From Fibrobacterota bacterium (GTDB lineage: Bacteria; Fibrobacterota; Chitinivibrionia; Chitinivibrionales; Chitinispirillaceae): a stretch of 64,000 nucleotides of DNA. Positions within the stretch are counted from its first letter, which is position 1. Every line of letters starts with the position of its first letter. The stretch is taken from contig JAEWVR010000029.1 of NCBI GenBank assembly GCA_023459055.1, positions 169,474 to 233,473 of the forward strand, read 5' to 3'. The notes below the pieces were generated by a model that saw nothing but the letters and a program-made list of their open reading frames with translations, was not told the DNA's origin and ran no database searches. The translations under genes and the position numbers were made by a program. Below, one piece after another: positions 54,466 to 63,058 of the stretch.

Positions 54466-55326
54466 TCAATACACTGAACACTTTAGAAAAGCATCCAGTT
54501 TATCAGACCACTCTGCCATGGTCACCGTTCTTCTTTTCCGGGCCTGCCGTTCCGCATAGTCGAGATACATTGTTACAATCTCATTCAGATCCTTTATTTC
54601 TTCCTCATGCAGATAATTTTTGGCAATGGAAACATCATATTTGCGGACAATGGAACCACGCCATGAGGTAAGTCCTATGTTTGGTTTCTCGGGATTACTC
54701 CGTGATTCAATAAGTTCTGCGGCTGTTTTTCCCGTAATAGCCCAGAGCATTTTATTCTGTACTTTTTTAAAGAAAAGCTGTGCTGTCTCGGATGTTTTGT
54801 CGTAATCAATTGCGGTAGCATAAATATCCCTGATTTTCTGGTAAAATCTTTTCTCTGAAGCACGGATATCACGAATCCGTTCAAGCCAATCATCAAAATA
54901 GTCCCATCGTTCAGATTGTTTGAGTCGTTCATCGTCCATGGCAAAACCTTTGATGATATACTCTTTCAAAATCGTCGTTGCCCAGAGTCTGAACTGGGTA
55001 GCCCGTTTGGAGTTTACCCGATAACCTATGGCTATAATTGTATCAAGATTATAATATTTAACCGGTTTGGTCTGGGTTTTTCCTTCCATTGCTCCATGTT
55101 GAGTGGTATTTTCCAAAATGGAAACAACCATTTTCTCGTCCAGTTCTCCACTTTCAAAGATGTTTTTCAGGTGTTTGGAAATCGCTGGGATTTTTACATC
55201 AAAAAGATTGGCCATGGCCCTTTGAGTAAGCCAGATGGTCTCGTTTTGGAATATGGTATCTATTTTAATGGAACCGTCTTCGGTTTTGTAGAGGATGATT
55301 TCGGATTGGTTTGATTCTTTCTTCAT
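54466..55326 (-). CDS. RhuM-family protein (C-terminally shortened)
   Basis: 286 aa from ATG 55326 (MKKESNQSEIILYKT; AAAGGA upstream); a TTG at 55347 is less likely. Family signatures: ETIWLTQRAMANLFDVKIPA, ISKHLKNIFESGELDE, VKYYNLDTIIAIGYRVNSKR, ATQFRLWATTILKEYIIKGF, RASEKRFYQKIRDIYATAID, GLTSWRGSIVRKYDVSIAKN. Most RhuM proteins continue past FLKFNEY for about 40 residues; this one stops at FLKCSVY, so the end may be lost. RhuM proteins are common next to restriction or defence genes; role unproven. None is adjacent here. Confidence 0.9.
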   Translation of the reverse strand: MKKESNQSEIILYKTEDGSIKIDTIFQNETIWLTQRAMANLFDVKIPAISKHLKNIFESGELDEKMVVSILENTTQHGAMEGKTQTKPVKYYNLDTIIAIGYRVNSKRATQFRLWATTILKEYIIKGFAMDDERLKQSERWDYFDDWLERIRDIRASEKRFYQKIRDIYATAIDYDKTSETAQLFFKKVQNKMLWAITGKTAAELIESRSNPEKPNIGLTSWRGSIVRKYDVSIAKNYLHEEEIKDLNEIVTMYLDYAERQARKRRTVTMAEWSDKLDAFLKCSVY

Positions 55327-56079
55327 GTATTTTTTTCCTTTTGCCAAGTATTCCCTCTCATACTAAAACCCCGCTAAACCACATAAAGATATCACTATAA
55401 ATTCTTTTTAAGCACAATTTCGGGACGACGTCAAATTTTAAAAAAATTATTGCGGTTGTTAGTCTGGCTTATTTTCCTTTTAACCAAAAACAAGTTTACA
55501 AAAAGGAGTAAAGGGACATCACAACCGTCATTATGAATATAGCATCTTTCCCTGCTAACCTGAAACATGTTTTTCCAGATGCGGACAGTTACCTAAGCTG
55601 TAATTAAACAGATTACCAGAAACACTGCGTATATATACATAAAGGAGTTCATTCAATGTATATATCCTGGTATTTTTTTCAAATACCGGTACTACGTTAC
55701 CGGTGCAAAAATCCTGCGTATACGGGCAACATTTTCAGGACATCCACTAATAGTGCTACGGTATTGCTGTTTTTTCTGGTCAAGTCTGCTGGTGGTACCA
55801 TTAATAATCGCAGAATCAAACATGTTGAATGTATCGGCGAGGTTTGCTTTGTAGAGCTCAATATTGTCAGAGATTTTAATATTGAAATAATAATAGTAGT
55901 CCACATTTTATTGCTCTGACGCAATTGCATTTAATAGAATGAAAATGTATTGCCCCGCTCTACCCGTGTACCATATAATAGAGTGATTAATTACACCTGG
56001 TTACAACTGAAGACTAAACTATATACGCATTTTTACGCATACGTTTGTCTCGCACCATTTGCTCTCAGGGAGTATATCT
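55327..56079. other. Intergenic region, one doubtful small frame
   Basis: About 750 bp. A plus frame 55656-55919 (87 codons) has a good AAAGGAG ribosome-binding site 8 nt before its ATG but an implausible, very hydrophobic/aromatic product. A minus frame 55692-55904 encodes KISDNIELYKANLADTFNMF, not recognised. I call neither a gene. Confidence 0.4.
56024..56040 (+). promoter_or_regulatory. Direct repeat TACGCAT-TTT-TACGCAT upstream of the LacI-sensor kinase
   Basis: Two perfect TACGCAT copies 10 bp apart, followed by ACG, ending 39 nt before the start codon. About one helical turn apart, as expected of a two-subunit operator. The binding protein is unknown. Confidence 0.45.
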
Positions 56080-59064
56080 ATGCCTTGTCGTTTGCGAATC
56101 GGCTTTCTGATTAATGATATAGCAGGTGCCTATCAGTTTAGTTTATGGAGTGGTATTGATGCTGCCTGTAATGAAAAGAATATTGACCTGATAGTTTTTA
56201 CCGGAGGAGAGGTTGGGGCAACGGACCCGGCTAAATTTGCCAGAGCACGGGTTTTTGAATTTGCCAATGCAAAAAATGTTGATGGTCTGATTATCAGTGC
56301 CCCGGCTGTCGGTAACCATATGTCCCAGGATCAGATAGCTGAATACTGTCAATCATTCGCTCCGCTTCCTGTTGTAACACTCGCACTCGATCTTCCCGGA
56401 GTTCCATCTGTTATTGTTGATAATGAGGCGGGTATGGAGGCTGCAGTCCGACATCTTGTTACGCACCATGGCCGTAAGCAGATTGCTTTTATTGGCGGTC
56501 CTCTGGCAAATAACGAAGCTCAGGCACGAATTGGTGCCTATCGACGGGTTCTCAGGCAACAGGGATTGGGCCCCTACCCTCATCTTGAACTGACAGCCGA
56601 TTTTGATCACGGAAAAGCCTATCGTTCTGTAAAACAATTATATGCTGATCATCCACAAATTGACGCTGTTGTTGCAGCCAATGATGATATGGCATTAGGT
56701 GCTATGGATGCACTTCTTGAATTGGGTGTTAAAATTCCGGAACAGGTTGCAGTTTGTGGATTTGATGATGTCGAAGAGGCACAATTCTCGACGCCCTCTC
56801 TTTTTACTGTGCGTCAACCGCTCCATGATCAGGGTGTAAAAGGAGTTGACCTGCTGTTGGATCTCATAAACGGAAAATCACCACCGGAAAAACCGGTTCT
56901 CATACCTGCTGTCCCTGTACTGCGGCAGTCATGCGGTTGCGAAACACATACGGATTTGAATATTCCACTACCTCAGGATGCAACTGTTGATACTCTGAAA
57001 AGTATCCTCCATGAGCAGATCACCAAAGCTGAAACCACATTACAGAATGAATCCTATCAGAAAATTGTCATGCAGCGTAAAATCAGGGAGCTTCAGGATT
57101 TGTCTGCCCTCTTAATCAATACATTTGACATAAAATCACTTATTGATATTCTCTCGAACGGTCTTCAGCAACAGGGGATCACCACATCCTACCTGATACT
57201 TGACACTGATAATGAAAAATCAACACCCAATCTTATGATGGCAGTTGAAGAGGGTATTGTTTTTCCAATCTCAGCAGGTGGATTTCCGGTAGAGAAAAGG
57301 ATACTTTTTCCTGACGGTTTCGGGAACAACAAATCAAGAAGAACACTAATTGTGGAGCCTCTCTTTTTTGGTACATCCACACTGGGTTTCTTTATATACT
57401 CAATGGCACCATGCCGCGGAATGATCTATGAAGCGCTCCGGACGACAATTTCTGCTGCTCTTCAGGGCGCACTGCTTGTGCATCAGGTCAGGATGCGCAC
57501 ACAGGAGGTTGAGAGAGCAAATGCCAGCTTGCAGGATGCAGCACAAAAGGTCCATGATATCCTCGAAAATATAGAGCAGGGGCTTTTTACCATTAATCTT
57601 GATGGGTCGATAAACCCTGAACACTCAAAGAGTGTTGAACGTCTTCTGGATATCGATGACTTCGCAAATTCATCACTAAGTGATATTCTTCGGCTCTCTC
57701 CTGAACAGGAAAAGGGGATGCACACGTGGTTGAATTTTGTCAAAAACCGCCATGCGACTATGAAATGGGAGAAATGCCTGCGTCTTGCACCAGTACAGCA
57801 GCTTGAACTCGGTTTTGGGGATACATTAAAATTTATCCGCATTTCCTATCAGAAAATGTTTGATGGGCAAAAGAATCTTCAGAAAATTATGGTCCTTGCT
57901 ATTGACCAAACGGAATCGCGTCGTATCGAGAAAGTTGTAGCAGCAGAACGTCTGAAGCATGAAAATGAAGTGCTCACCATTCTTGGCATTGTCAATACCC
58001 TCCCGGAAATCATCGACGATTATCTTCATGATACCAGTGACAGAATCAGATTAGTTTCAGAATCGTTGGCATCTATGCTTGACCCGGCAAAGACAGCAAG
58101 GGAGAATTTTCCCTCATATCCCCCGTTCAAACCGGATTCCGAAACAGTAAATGAAATTCTTCGTTCTCTTCACACAATAAAAGGCAATTCTGCCACCTAT
58201 GGTTTTGAAACTCTTTCACGAATCGCACATGAGGCTGAAGATCTGGCACTTGCATTACAGCCGCCAATTGAAGTGCGGGTAACTACCACAATCGATCTGC
58301 TTCTTGAAAAAACAAATGCTTTGAAAGCTGCCTATGATGAGGTGCTATCAGTACAAAAGCGACTTTGTTCGATTGGTGATAAAATGGTACAGATTCCTGA
58401 AAGCAGAGTAGAAAACCTGAGAAAACTTGCCAGAGAGGTGTCACCTCAACTTCCAGCACTGGGAAAGTCGTTTGCACTATTAGTCGACACATGCCTTGTC
58501 TTACGAAACATACCCCTTGGAAAGCTGGTCGAAAAATACCGCAGACTGATACAACGTATCTCCACAGAGCATGGAAAAAAAGTGGTTTTTGAAGCTATCC
58601 CGCCAGGTCTTGACCTTGATCCGCACTATTTCTCCCGCATTGATGAAGCGATTCTTCATATAATCAGGAATTCACTTGATCACGGGCTTGAAACCCCGGT
58701 GGAACGCAAAGGTGCGGGTAAGGAAGAAAATGGGAGAATCACCCTGGAAGTTATTCTGAAAAAGGATCATTCAATTATTCGTCTTTCTGATGACGGTCGG
58801 GGGATAGATTACCAAAAAGTAATTTCCAAAGCACTTGCAGCCGGAATAATTACCGTTGACAAAATCGGTCTGATGAGTGATGAACAGAAGCTTAACCTCA
58901 TTTTTGAATCTGGAGTGTCAACTGCCGGGAAAGTAACTGATATGTCCGGAAGAGGTGTCGGGTTGACCGCTGCAAGAGAAAATATTACAAATCTGGGTGG
59001 TACATTGTCTGTTTCATCAGAGGCAGGGAAAGGGACAACATTTGAAATTGTTGTCCCGCATTAA
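56080..59064 (+). CDS. Soluble LacI-type sensor fused to GAF-like, PAS, Hpt and CheA-like kinase domains
   Basis: 994 aa from ATG 56080 (AGGGAG 8 nt upstream). Residues 1-290 are a periplasmic-binding-protein-type-1 ligand domain of the LacI/GalR class (GFLINDIAGAYQFSLWSGID, VDGLIISAP, ARIGAYRRVL, DAVVAANDDMALGAMDALLE, VAVCGFDD) with no HTH before it and no membrane helix. A coiled coil, a GAF-like region (~340-470), PAS (~490-615), an Hpt helix with His698 (LRSLHTIKGNSATYGF) and a CheA-class ATPase (HIIRNSLDHGLETP, LSDDGRGIDY, DMSGRGVGLTAARENI) follow. There is no CheW or receiver domain. It probably senses an intracellular sugar-like ligand and phosphorylates an unlinked regulator. Confidence 0.9.
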   Translation: MPCRLRIGFLINDIAGAYQFSLWSGIDAACNEKNIDLIVFTGGEVGATDPAKFARARVFEFANAKNVDGLIISAPAVGNHMSQDQIAEYCQSFAPLPVVTLALDLPGVPSVIVDNEAGMEAAVRHLVTHHGRKQIAFIGGPLANNEAQARIGAYRRVLRQQGLGPYPHLELTADFDHGKAYRSVKQLYADHPQIDAVVAANDDMALGAMDALLELGVKIPEQVAVCGFDDVEEAQFSTPSLFTVRQPLHDQGVKGVDLLLDLINGKSPPEKPVLIPAVPVLRQSCGCETHTDLNIPLPQDATVDTLKSILHEQITKAETTLQNESYQKIVMQRKIRELQDLSALLINTFDIKSLIDILSNGLQQQGITTSYLILDTDNEKSTPNLMMAVEEGIVFPISAGGFPVEKRILFPDGFGNNKSRRTLIVEPLFFGTSTLGFFIYSMAPCRGMIYEALRTTISAALQGALLVHQVRMRTQEVERANASLQDAAQKVHDILENIEQGLFTINLDGSINPEHSKSVERLLDIDDFANSSLSDILRLSPEQEKGMHTWLNFVKNRHATMKWEKCLRLAPVQQLELGFGDTLKFIRISYQKMFDGQKNLQKIMVLAIDQTESRRIEKVVAAERLKHENEVLTILGIVNTLPEIIDDYLHDTSDRIRLVSESLASMLDPAKTARENFPSYPPFKPDSETVNEILRSLHTIKGNSATYGFETLSRIAHEAEDLALALQPPIEVRVTTTIDLLLEKTNALKAAYDEVLSVQKRLCSIGDKMVQIPESRVENLRKLAREVSPQLPALGKSFALLVDTCLVLRNIPLGKLVEKYRRLIQRISTEHGKKVVFEAIPPGLDLDPHYFSRIDEAILHIIRNSLDHGLETPVERKGAGKEENGRITLEVILKKDHSIIRLSDDGRGIDYQKVISKALAAGIITVDKIGLMSDEQKLNLIFESGVSTAGKVTDMSGRGVGLTAARENITNLGGTLSVSSEAGKGTTFEIVVPH

Positions 59065-59167
59065 TTATTTCAGTAAACGATACAAACAAACCGGTTTGTC
59101 CTGCTCTTATCCTGCAACCATTTAGACGCATCGTTCAGTAAAACGACTTCCGCACGATACTCCTGGT

Positions 59168-59779
59168 TCATTTATGCAAATCTACTTTTCCAGTTTTTTG
59201 TTTTTTTCTAATCAAAAGCACTCCGCCAAATCCAAATATTCCCATGCCAAAAAGTGCCATAGATGATGGCTCTGGAACAGCCTGAACACTGTTGTTTTGA
59301 ATAACGGTACAGATCTCATCTCCGAAGTAATTTCCAAGAGTAACGTTGAAAAGTCCGAGTGTACTTGTACCCTCATGTACTGCATTGAAAACGATATCTG
59401 CTATCTTTAATGTATTCGGCTGATTGTTAAAATTATCAAGAAGAGACACGCTGCTTATGTTTACGATTCCCTCTTTTGTTAATCCAGCGCTGAGATCAAG
59501 TGCACAATTATCTGAAATACTCCCAAGATTATTTGTCAATCGGTATTCCTGAAACTGCAGGATTGATGGATCATACTGTAAATTAAGATCAAAAGCCCCA
59601 ATCATTTCATTTACCCCGAGCTCTTCAACCAATATGTCAACGCTGAACCTGCTTCCAATCATTACTTCAGATGATGATGGTTTAATATTTATGACTGCAG
59701 CAAATGATGGCACAGTGATAAGTGACAGAATAATAATCAGGTTCTTTACATGGTTCATACTGCATTTGATTGTGTTCAT
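59168..59779 (-). CDS. Cohesin-domain PEP-CTERM protein
   Basis: 203 aa. Signal peptide (NLIIILSLITVPSFA), a cohesin-like domain (about 28-160: VINIKPSSSEVMIGSRFSVD, MIGAFDLNLQYDPSILQFQE, LKIADIVFNAVHEGTSTLGL) and a C-terminal PEP-CTERM sorting signal: VPEPSS at residue ~168, a hydrophobic helix and RKKQK. PEP-CTERM tails are processed by exosortase; no exosortase gene is in the window. It follows the dockerin-bearing phosphoesterase by 44 bp on the same strand, so a cohesin-dockerin interaction between the two products is plausible. Cohesin-like PEP-CTERM proteins also occur without dockerins, so this is not proof. Confidence 0.82.
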   Translation of the reverse strand: MNTIKCSMNHVKNLIIILSLITVPSFAAVINIKPSSSEVMIGSRFSVDILVEELGVNEMIGAFDLNLQYDPSILQFQEYRLTNNLGSISDNCALDLSAGLTKEGIVNISSVSLLDNFNNQPNTLKIADIVFNAVHEGTSTLGLFNVTLGNYFGDEICTVIQNNSVQAVPEPSSMALFGMGIFGFGGVLLIRKKQKTGKVDLHK

Positions 59780-59823
59780 GGTAATCGTCCTTTGCTTAAA
59801 AATTAAGTTTGTAATTCAAAAGG

Positions 59824-61578
59824 TTACTTTACTGTGCGTATAAGCGACAGTTTACGAACGTCAAGAATGGTTATTTTGCCATCATTGTCAAGATCTGCTG
59901 ATGGCCTTACAGAAGCTGGTTTGTTCTTCAATGAAGCAACAATCTGAATGTCATCATTGTCAATATCATTGTCCCCATCCTGATCACCATCGGTGCTTTT
60001 TATGATTGCGAAATCGCCATCATGGTCAACCACAGCCCAGACTGTATGTGTCGCAGGATCAATACCGTATGTACCAAGCCCGAATTGTTCCCTGTATGGA
60101 CCAATTACAAAATGAGATACATTAAAACCATTGTTACTGTTTACTGTTTTATTCCAGTTTCCAACAGAATCTTTACTGTAAATTGACAACGGGCCACTAA
60201 TCGACGTATCATAGGACATTGAAAGGACATACGTGTCACATTTTTTACTTCCAATAACATCCCGCATACCCCACAGGGTGAGAAGATCACTTTCAACACC
60301 TGCGGAAATATCAATATCGCTTCGGGTTTCCCATCCTGTGTTTATATCCTGAACTGTGGTACGGCCATCATATAGTGTATTACTTGTCATGTTTGTTCCG
60401 CTAATAATCGCGACCTGTGTTTTCTGTGAATTAGCAATTTTGCACGTATCTTTTACTACAGTTAATTCTTCTCCGGGTTTAACAATAAATTTTTTACCAT
60501 TAAGGCTATATCCAAATGTCTCACGCTTAACAAAAGAAAGCCGGGGGGTAGACTTGAGATCACAGTCAACAGTCGATTCCCATGAACTGCTGCAGCCGTT
60601 AAGGGATGAGTAATAGTCAACACATACTTTCGGACCATCAACGGTAACAATATAATATCCCACAGTGTAAAGTTCCTGCTCAACAGGCAGTTCTCTTTGC
60701 GGCGTGTTGTATCGTGCATCATTAGTTGGAATCAGTGGTGTATAAAATTTATAACTGTTCGATGCACATATTATCTGATTTACATAACAATTGTTGTCCG
60801 GGTTGAAAACAATGGAGCGGTGATGTATATGATCATGTCCGCCAATGCAGTAACGAACACCGTTACTGTAAAGAGATTTGAAAAAGGAATTCTGCGCATC
60901 TGCATTCGATGCCGGATTGCTTCCGAAAAGCATATCGGCATGGTTCTGACCAATCAGGTTTTTATGTGAAAACACAAAAGCATGCGTACCATCATTTCTT
61001 CCGGATAAGGTAGCATTTATCCAATCCTGCTGATCGACTATATTATTATTTGCATTTAATCCACTATTGTCTTTTCGTGTGAACTGATCAAGCATGACAA
61101 TACGGGCATTATTGTAATCGAATGAATAACTCAGACAACCAGAAACAGATGATGGACTCTGGAAATTTGTTGCACCAAATACATTGACATTGCCATTTAT
61201 TTGCGGAAATGCAAATGACAAATAATTTGCAGCATCAAGGTTTGATTCATGATTACCCCGGAGAGGAAAAAAGCCTATTCCTGCATTGAGCAGTTCATCT
61301 GCTGCTTCAGCACGTGTATCAAATGCTGATGAGCTGTATTTATCAACAAGATCGCCAACCTGCACAACAAACTTTACATTATTAGTTATAAATTCCTTAT
61401 TGATCTGTTTTATTATTCCAACCGCAACAGTATTTGGATTTTCTCCATCAGTATTACTTTTCCACTGTGTATCACCCATAATACCGAATTTCCACGGTTC
61501 TGCAGAAATATGGGATGTTAATGTAACCATTGCGGCAGTACAACAACAGAATATTTTCAGATACCTTTGTTTTGCCAT
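59824..61578 (-). CDS. Secreted metallophosphoesterase with C-terminal dockerin
   Basis: 584 aa from ATG 61578 (GGAG upstream). Signal peptide (LKIFCCCTAAMVTLTSHISA). The calcineurin-like phosphoesterase domain has metal-site motifs FGIMGDTQW, VVQVGDLVD, PLRGNHESN, FVFSHKN and GGHDHIHH. A middle region is beta-rich and unassigned. The last ~60 residues form a type I dockerin: two F-hand loops DQDGDNDIDNDD and DLDNDGKITILD. It would hydrolyse phosphoesters outside the cell while docked to a cohesin. It is divergent from phoU-pstS, which fits a phosphate-acquisition role. Confidence 0.88.
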   Translation of the reverse strand: MAKQRYLKIFCCCTAAMVTLTSHISAEPWKFGIMGDTQWKSNTDGENPNTVAVGIIKQINKEFITNNVKFVVQVGDLVDKYSSSAFDTRAEAADELLNAGIGFFPLRGNHESNLDAANYLSFAFPQINGNVNVFGATNFQSPSSVSGCLSYSFDYNNARIVMLDQFTRKDNSGLNANNNIVDQQDWINATLSGRNDGTHAFVFSHKNLIGQNHADMLFGSNPASNADAQNSFFKSLYSNGVRYCIGGHDHIHHRSIVFNPDNNCYVNQIICASNSYKFYTPLIPTNDARYNTPQRELPVEQELYTVGYYIVTVDGPKVCVDYYSSLNGCSSSWESTVDCDLKSTPRLSFVKRETFGYSLNGKKFIVKPGEELTVVKDTCKIANSQKTQVAIISGTNMTSNTLYDGRTTVQDINTGWETRSDIDISAGVESDLLTLWGMRDVIGSKKCDTYVLSMSYDTSISGPLSIYSKDSVGNWNKTVNSNNGFNVSHFVIGPYREQFGLGTYGIDPATHTVWAVVDHDGDFAIIKSTDGDQDGDNDIDNDDIQIVASLKNKPASVRPSADLDNDGKITILDVRKLSLIRTVK

Positions 61579-61783
61579 TTTCAATTGCTCCTTTTGTCAT
61601 GTTTATTGAAAGTAATTCTGAACACCATGTTCGAAACAATTAAAAAATCAGTGGTTTATGTTAGAGATTTATGAAAATTACGTTTTATTATTGTAAGGCA
61701 GGCATTAAGTATCTTCTCCACAGGAATCAATTGGATATTTCTGCAGAGTAAATCATTCAAAAATATTTATTTTTTTTACAGTC

Positions 61784-61815
61784 CTAACATTTCCCTAACA
61801 ATTCACACCTATATT
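61784..61815 (+). promoter_or_regulatory. Candidate Pho box and -10 for phoU-pstS
   Basis: CTAACA (61784-61789) and CTAACA (61795-61800), an 11-bp period like PhoB/PhoP boxes, followed after 9 bp by TATATT (61810-61815). No good -35 is present, as expected when an activator replaces it. The match to any specific consensus is only partial. Confidence 0.5.
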
Positions 61816-61859
61816 ACAAAATGTTTATTATAACTACATTCATTTTTAATTAGAAAATC

Positions 61860-61949
61860 ATGATAGAAAAAATTATTACTGACATTTCCCGAACAACTGA
61901 ATATATAAGAGGAGAAATTCCTTTCAAGAAAGGAAGCACTTTTTTATGA
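61860..61949 (+). CDS. Possible 29-codon leader overlapping phoU
   Basis: ATG 61860 opens a 29-codon frame (MIEKIITDISRTTEYIRGEI ...) whose TGA overlaps the phoU ATG as ATGA, the junction type used elsewhere in this genome. It has no clear Shine-Dalgarno sequence. Could be chance. Confidence 0.25.
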   Translation: MIEKIITDISRTTEYIRGEIPFKKGSTFL

Positions 61950-63058
61950 AATCACACATCGAAATATCGGTTCAGCGTGATATTGATCGCATTAAAACAA
62001 AAATTGTTGAAATGAGCTGTCTTGCAGAACTGGCATTAATGGATTGTATTAAGTTCTTAAGCGAAAATAACAGACAGCTTGCATATACAGTTATTCTGCG
62101 GGATCAGAGCATTAATGCTAAAGAAAAAGAAATCGACCGTTTGTGCCTTGAATTTCTGGTGCGTCAGCAACCGGTGGCATTACCGTTACGTTTTGCATAC
62201 AGTACCATTAAAGTTAATCTTGAAATAGAACGTATCGGGGATTATGCAGAAAGCATTGCACGCCACCTGCTCAAGATCTCCGGTGATTTTGAAAGTATGC
62301 TAAAAATTGGTGTTATTGAAATCGGTAAACTCTCACTCAGTATGTTTCATGATGCATCGCAGGCGTTTATCAATCAGGATGAGGTGCTGGCCCGTAAAAC
62401 TATTGATGTTGAAAACACCGTTGATGTAATGAGGACCGAGCTTAACGATCGTATTAAAGAAGCATGTAATGACGGCAAAATCAGTCTTGACTTACTTGAT
62501 ATACTAATGTCAATAGTACGCCGTTTTGAACGGGTTTCAGATCAGGCATGTAACATCTGCATGGAAGTGCTTTACATGTGCACCGGCGAATACGCAAAAC
62601 ATCCCGGATCTGAATTTTTCAGGGTCTTATTTGTTGATTACCAGAACTCCTGTCTAAGTCAGATTGCTGAAGCGGTCGCACTGGATTGTAAAAAGGATAA
62701 TTTTATATTCAGCAGCGCAGGAGTTGTTCCCACACCGATTCATCGTGAAACCATTGACTTTATGAAAAGCAAAGGTATTGACATTTCAAGAAATGCTCCC
62801 AAAGCGGTGCATCAGGTTCCCAATCTCGACCACTATCAGATTATTATCGGACTTGATGATGAAGCACGGAAAGCGTTTCCATCATGTTCACCAAAAGTCG
62901 TCTTTCTTGATTGGACTGTAGCTGATCCATTAAAGGCAGCAACTGCTGACGAAAAGAATGATGCCTTTGAAAAGGCATTCATTTTTATCAAGGAACAGAT
63001 TAACGACCTGGTGCAGGCTATTTCCGGCATAAAAATTTGTAAGGATAACATCAATTGA
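61946..63058 (+). CDS. phoU: PhoU fused to a degenerate low-molecular-weight phosphatase-like domain
   Basis: 370 aa, AAGGAAGC upstream. Residues 1-215 are PhoU with two helical repeats (FLVRQQPVALPLRFAYSTIK, LEIERIGDYAESIARHL; RRFERVSDQACNICMEVLYM). Residues ~225-365 have the low-molecular-weight tyrosine phosphatase/ArsC fold (RVLFVDYQNSCLSQIAEAVA, TIDFMKSKGIDISRNAPKAV, YQIIIGLDDEARKAFPS). The CX5R loop reads DYQNSCL, so the nucleophile Cys is Asp231 and the Arg is Leu237. The domain is probably a non-catalytic sensor. PhoU restrains Pst transport and the Pho kinase. It overlaps pstS by TTGA. Confidence 0.9.
   Translation: MKSHIEISVQRDIDRIKTKIVEMSCLAELALMDCIKFLSENNRQLAYTVILRDQSINAKEKEIDRLCLEFLVRQQPVALPLRFAYSTIKVNLEIERIGDYAESIARHLLKISGDFESMLKIGVIEIGKLSLSMFHDASQAFINQDEVLARKTIDVENTVDVMRTELNDRIKEACNDGKISLDLLDILMSIVRRFERVSDQACNICMEVLYMCTGEYAKHPGSEFFRVLFVDYQNSCLSQIAEAVALDCKKDNFIFSSAGVVPTPIHRETIDFMKSKGIDISRNAPKAVHQVPNLDHYQIIIGLDDEARKAFPSCSPKVVFLDWTVADPLKAATADEKNDAFEKAFIFIKEQINDLVQAISGIKICKDNIN

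Noticed and set aside
54236..54481. 81-codon minus frame overlapping the end of the RhuM gene
   Set aside because: Most of it lies in the direct repeat copy at 54256-54352; no evidence that it encodes the missing RhuM C-terminus.
55656..55919. 87-codon frame with a good ribosome-binding site
   Set aside because: Product is implausible (aromatic and hydrophobic without a clear membrane pattern) and a longer-looking frame exists on the other strand; left uncalled.
59086..59099. Perfect palindrome ACAAACC-GGTTTGT after the LacI-sensor kinase gene
   Set aside because: LacI-type operators look like this, but the encoded protein has no DNA-binding domain, there is no loop or T-run for a terminator, and one 14-bp palindrome is weak evidence.
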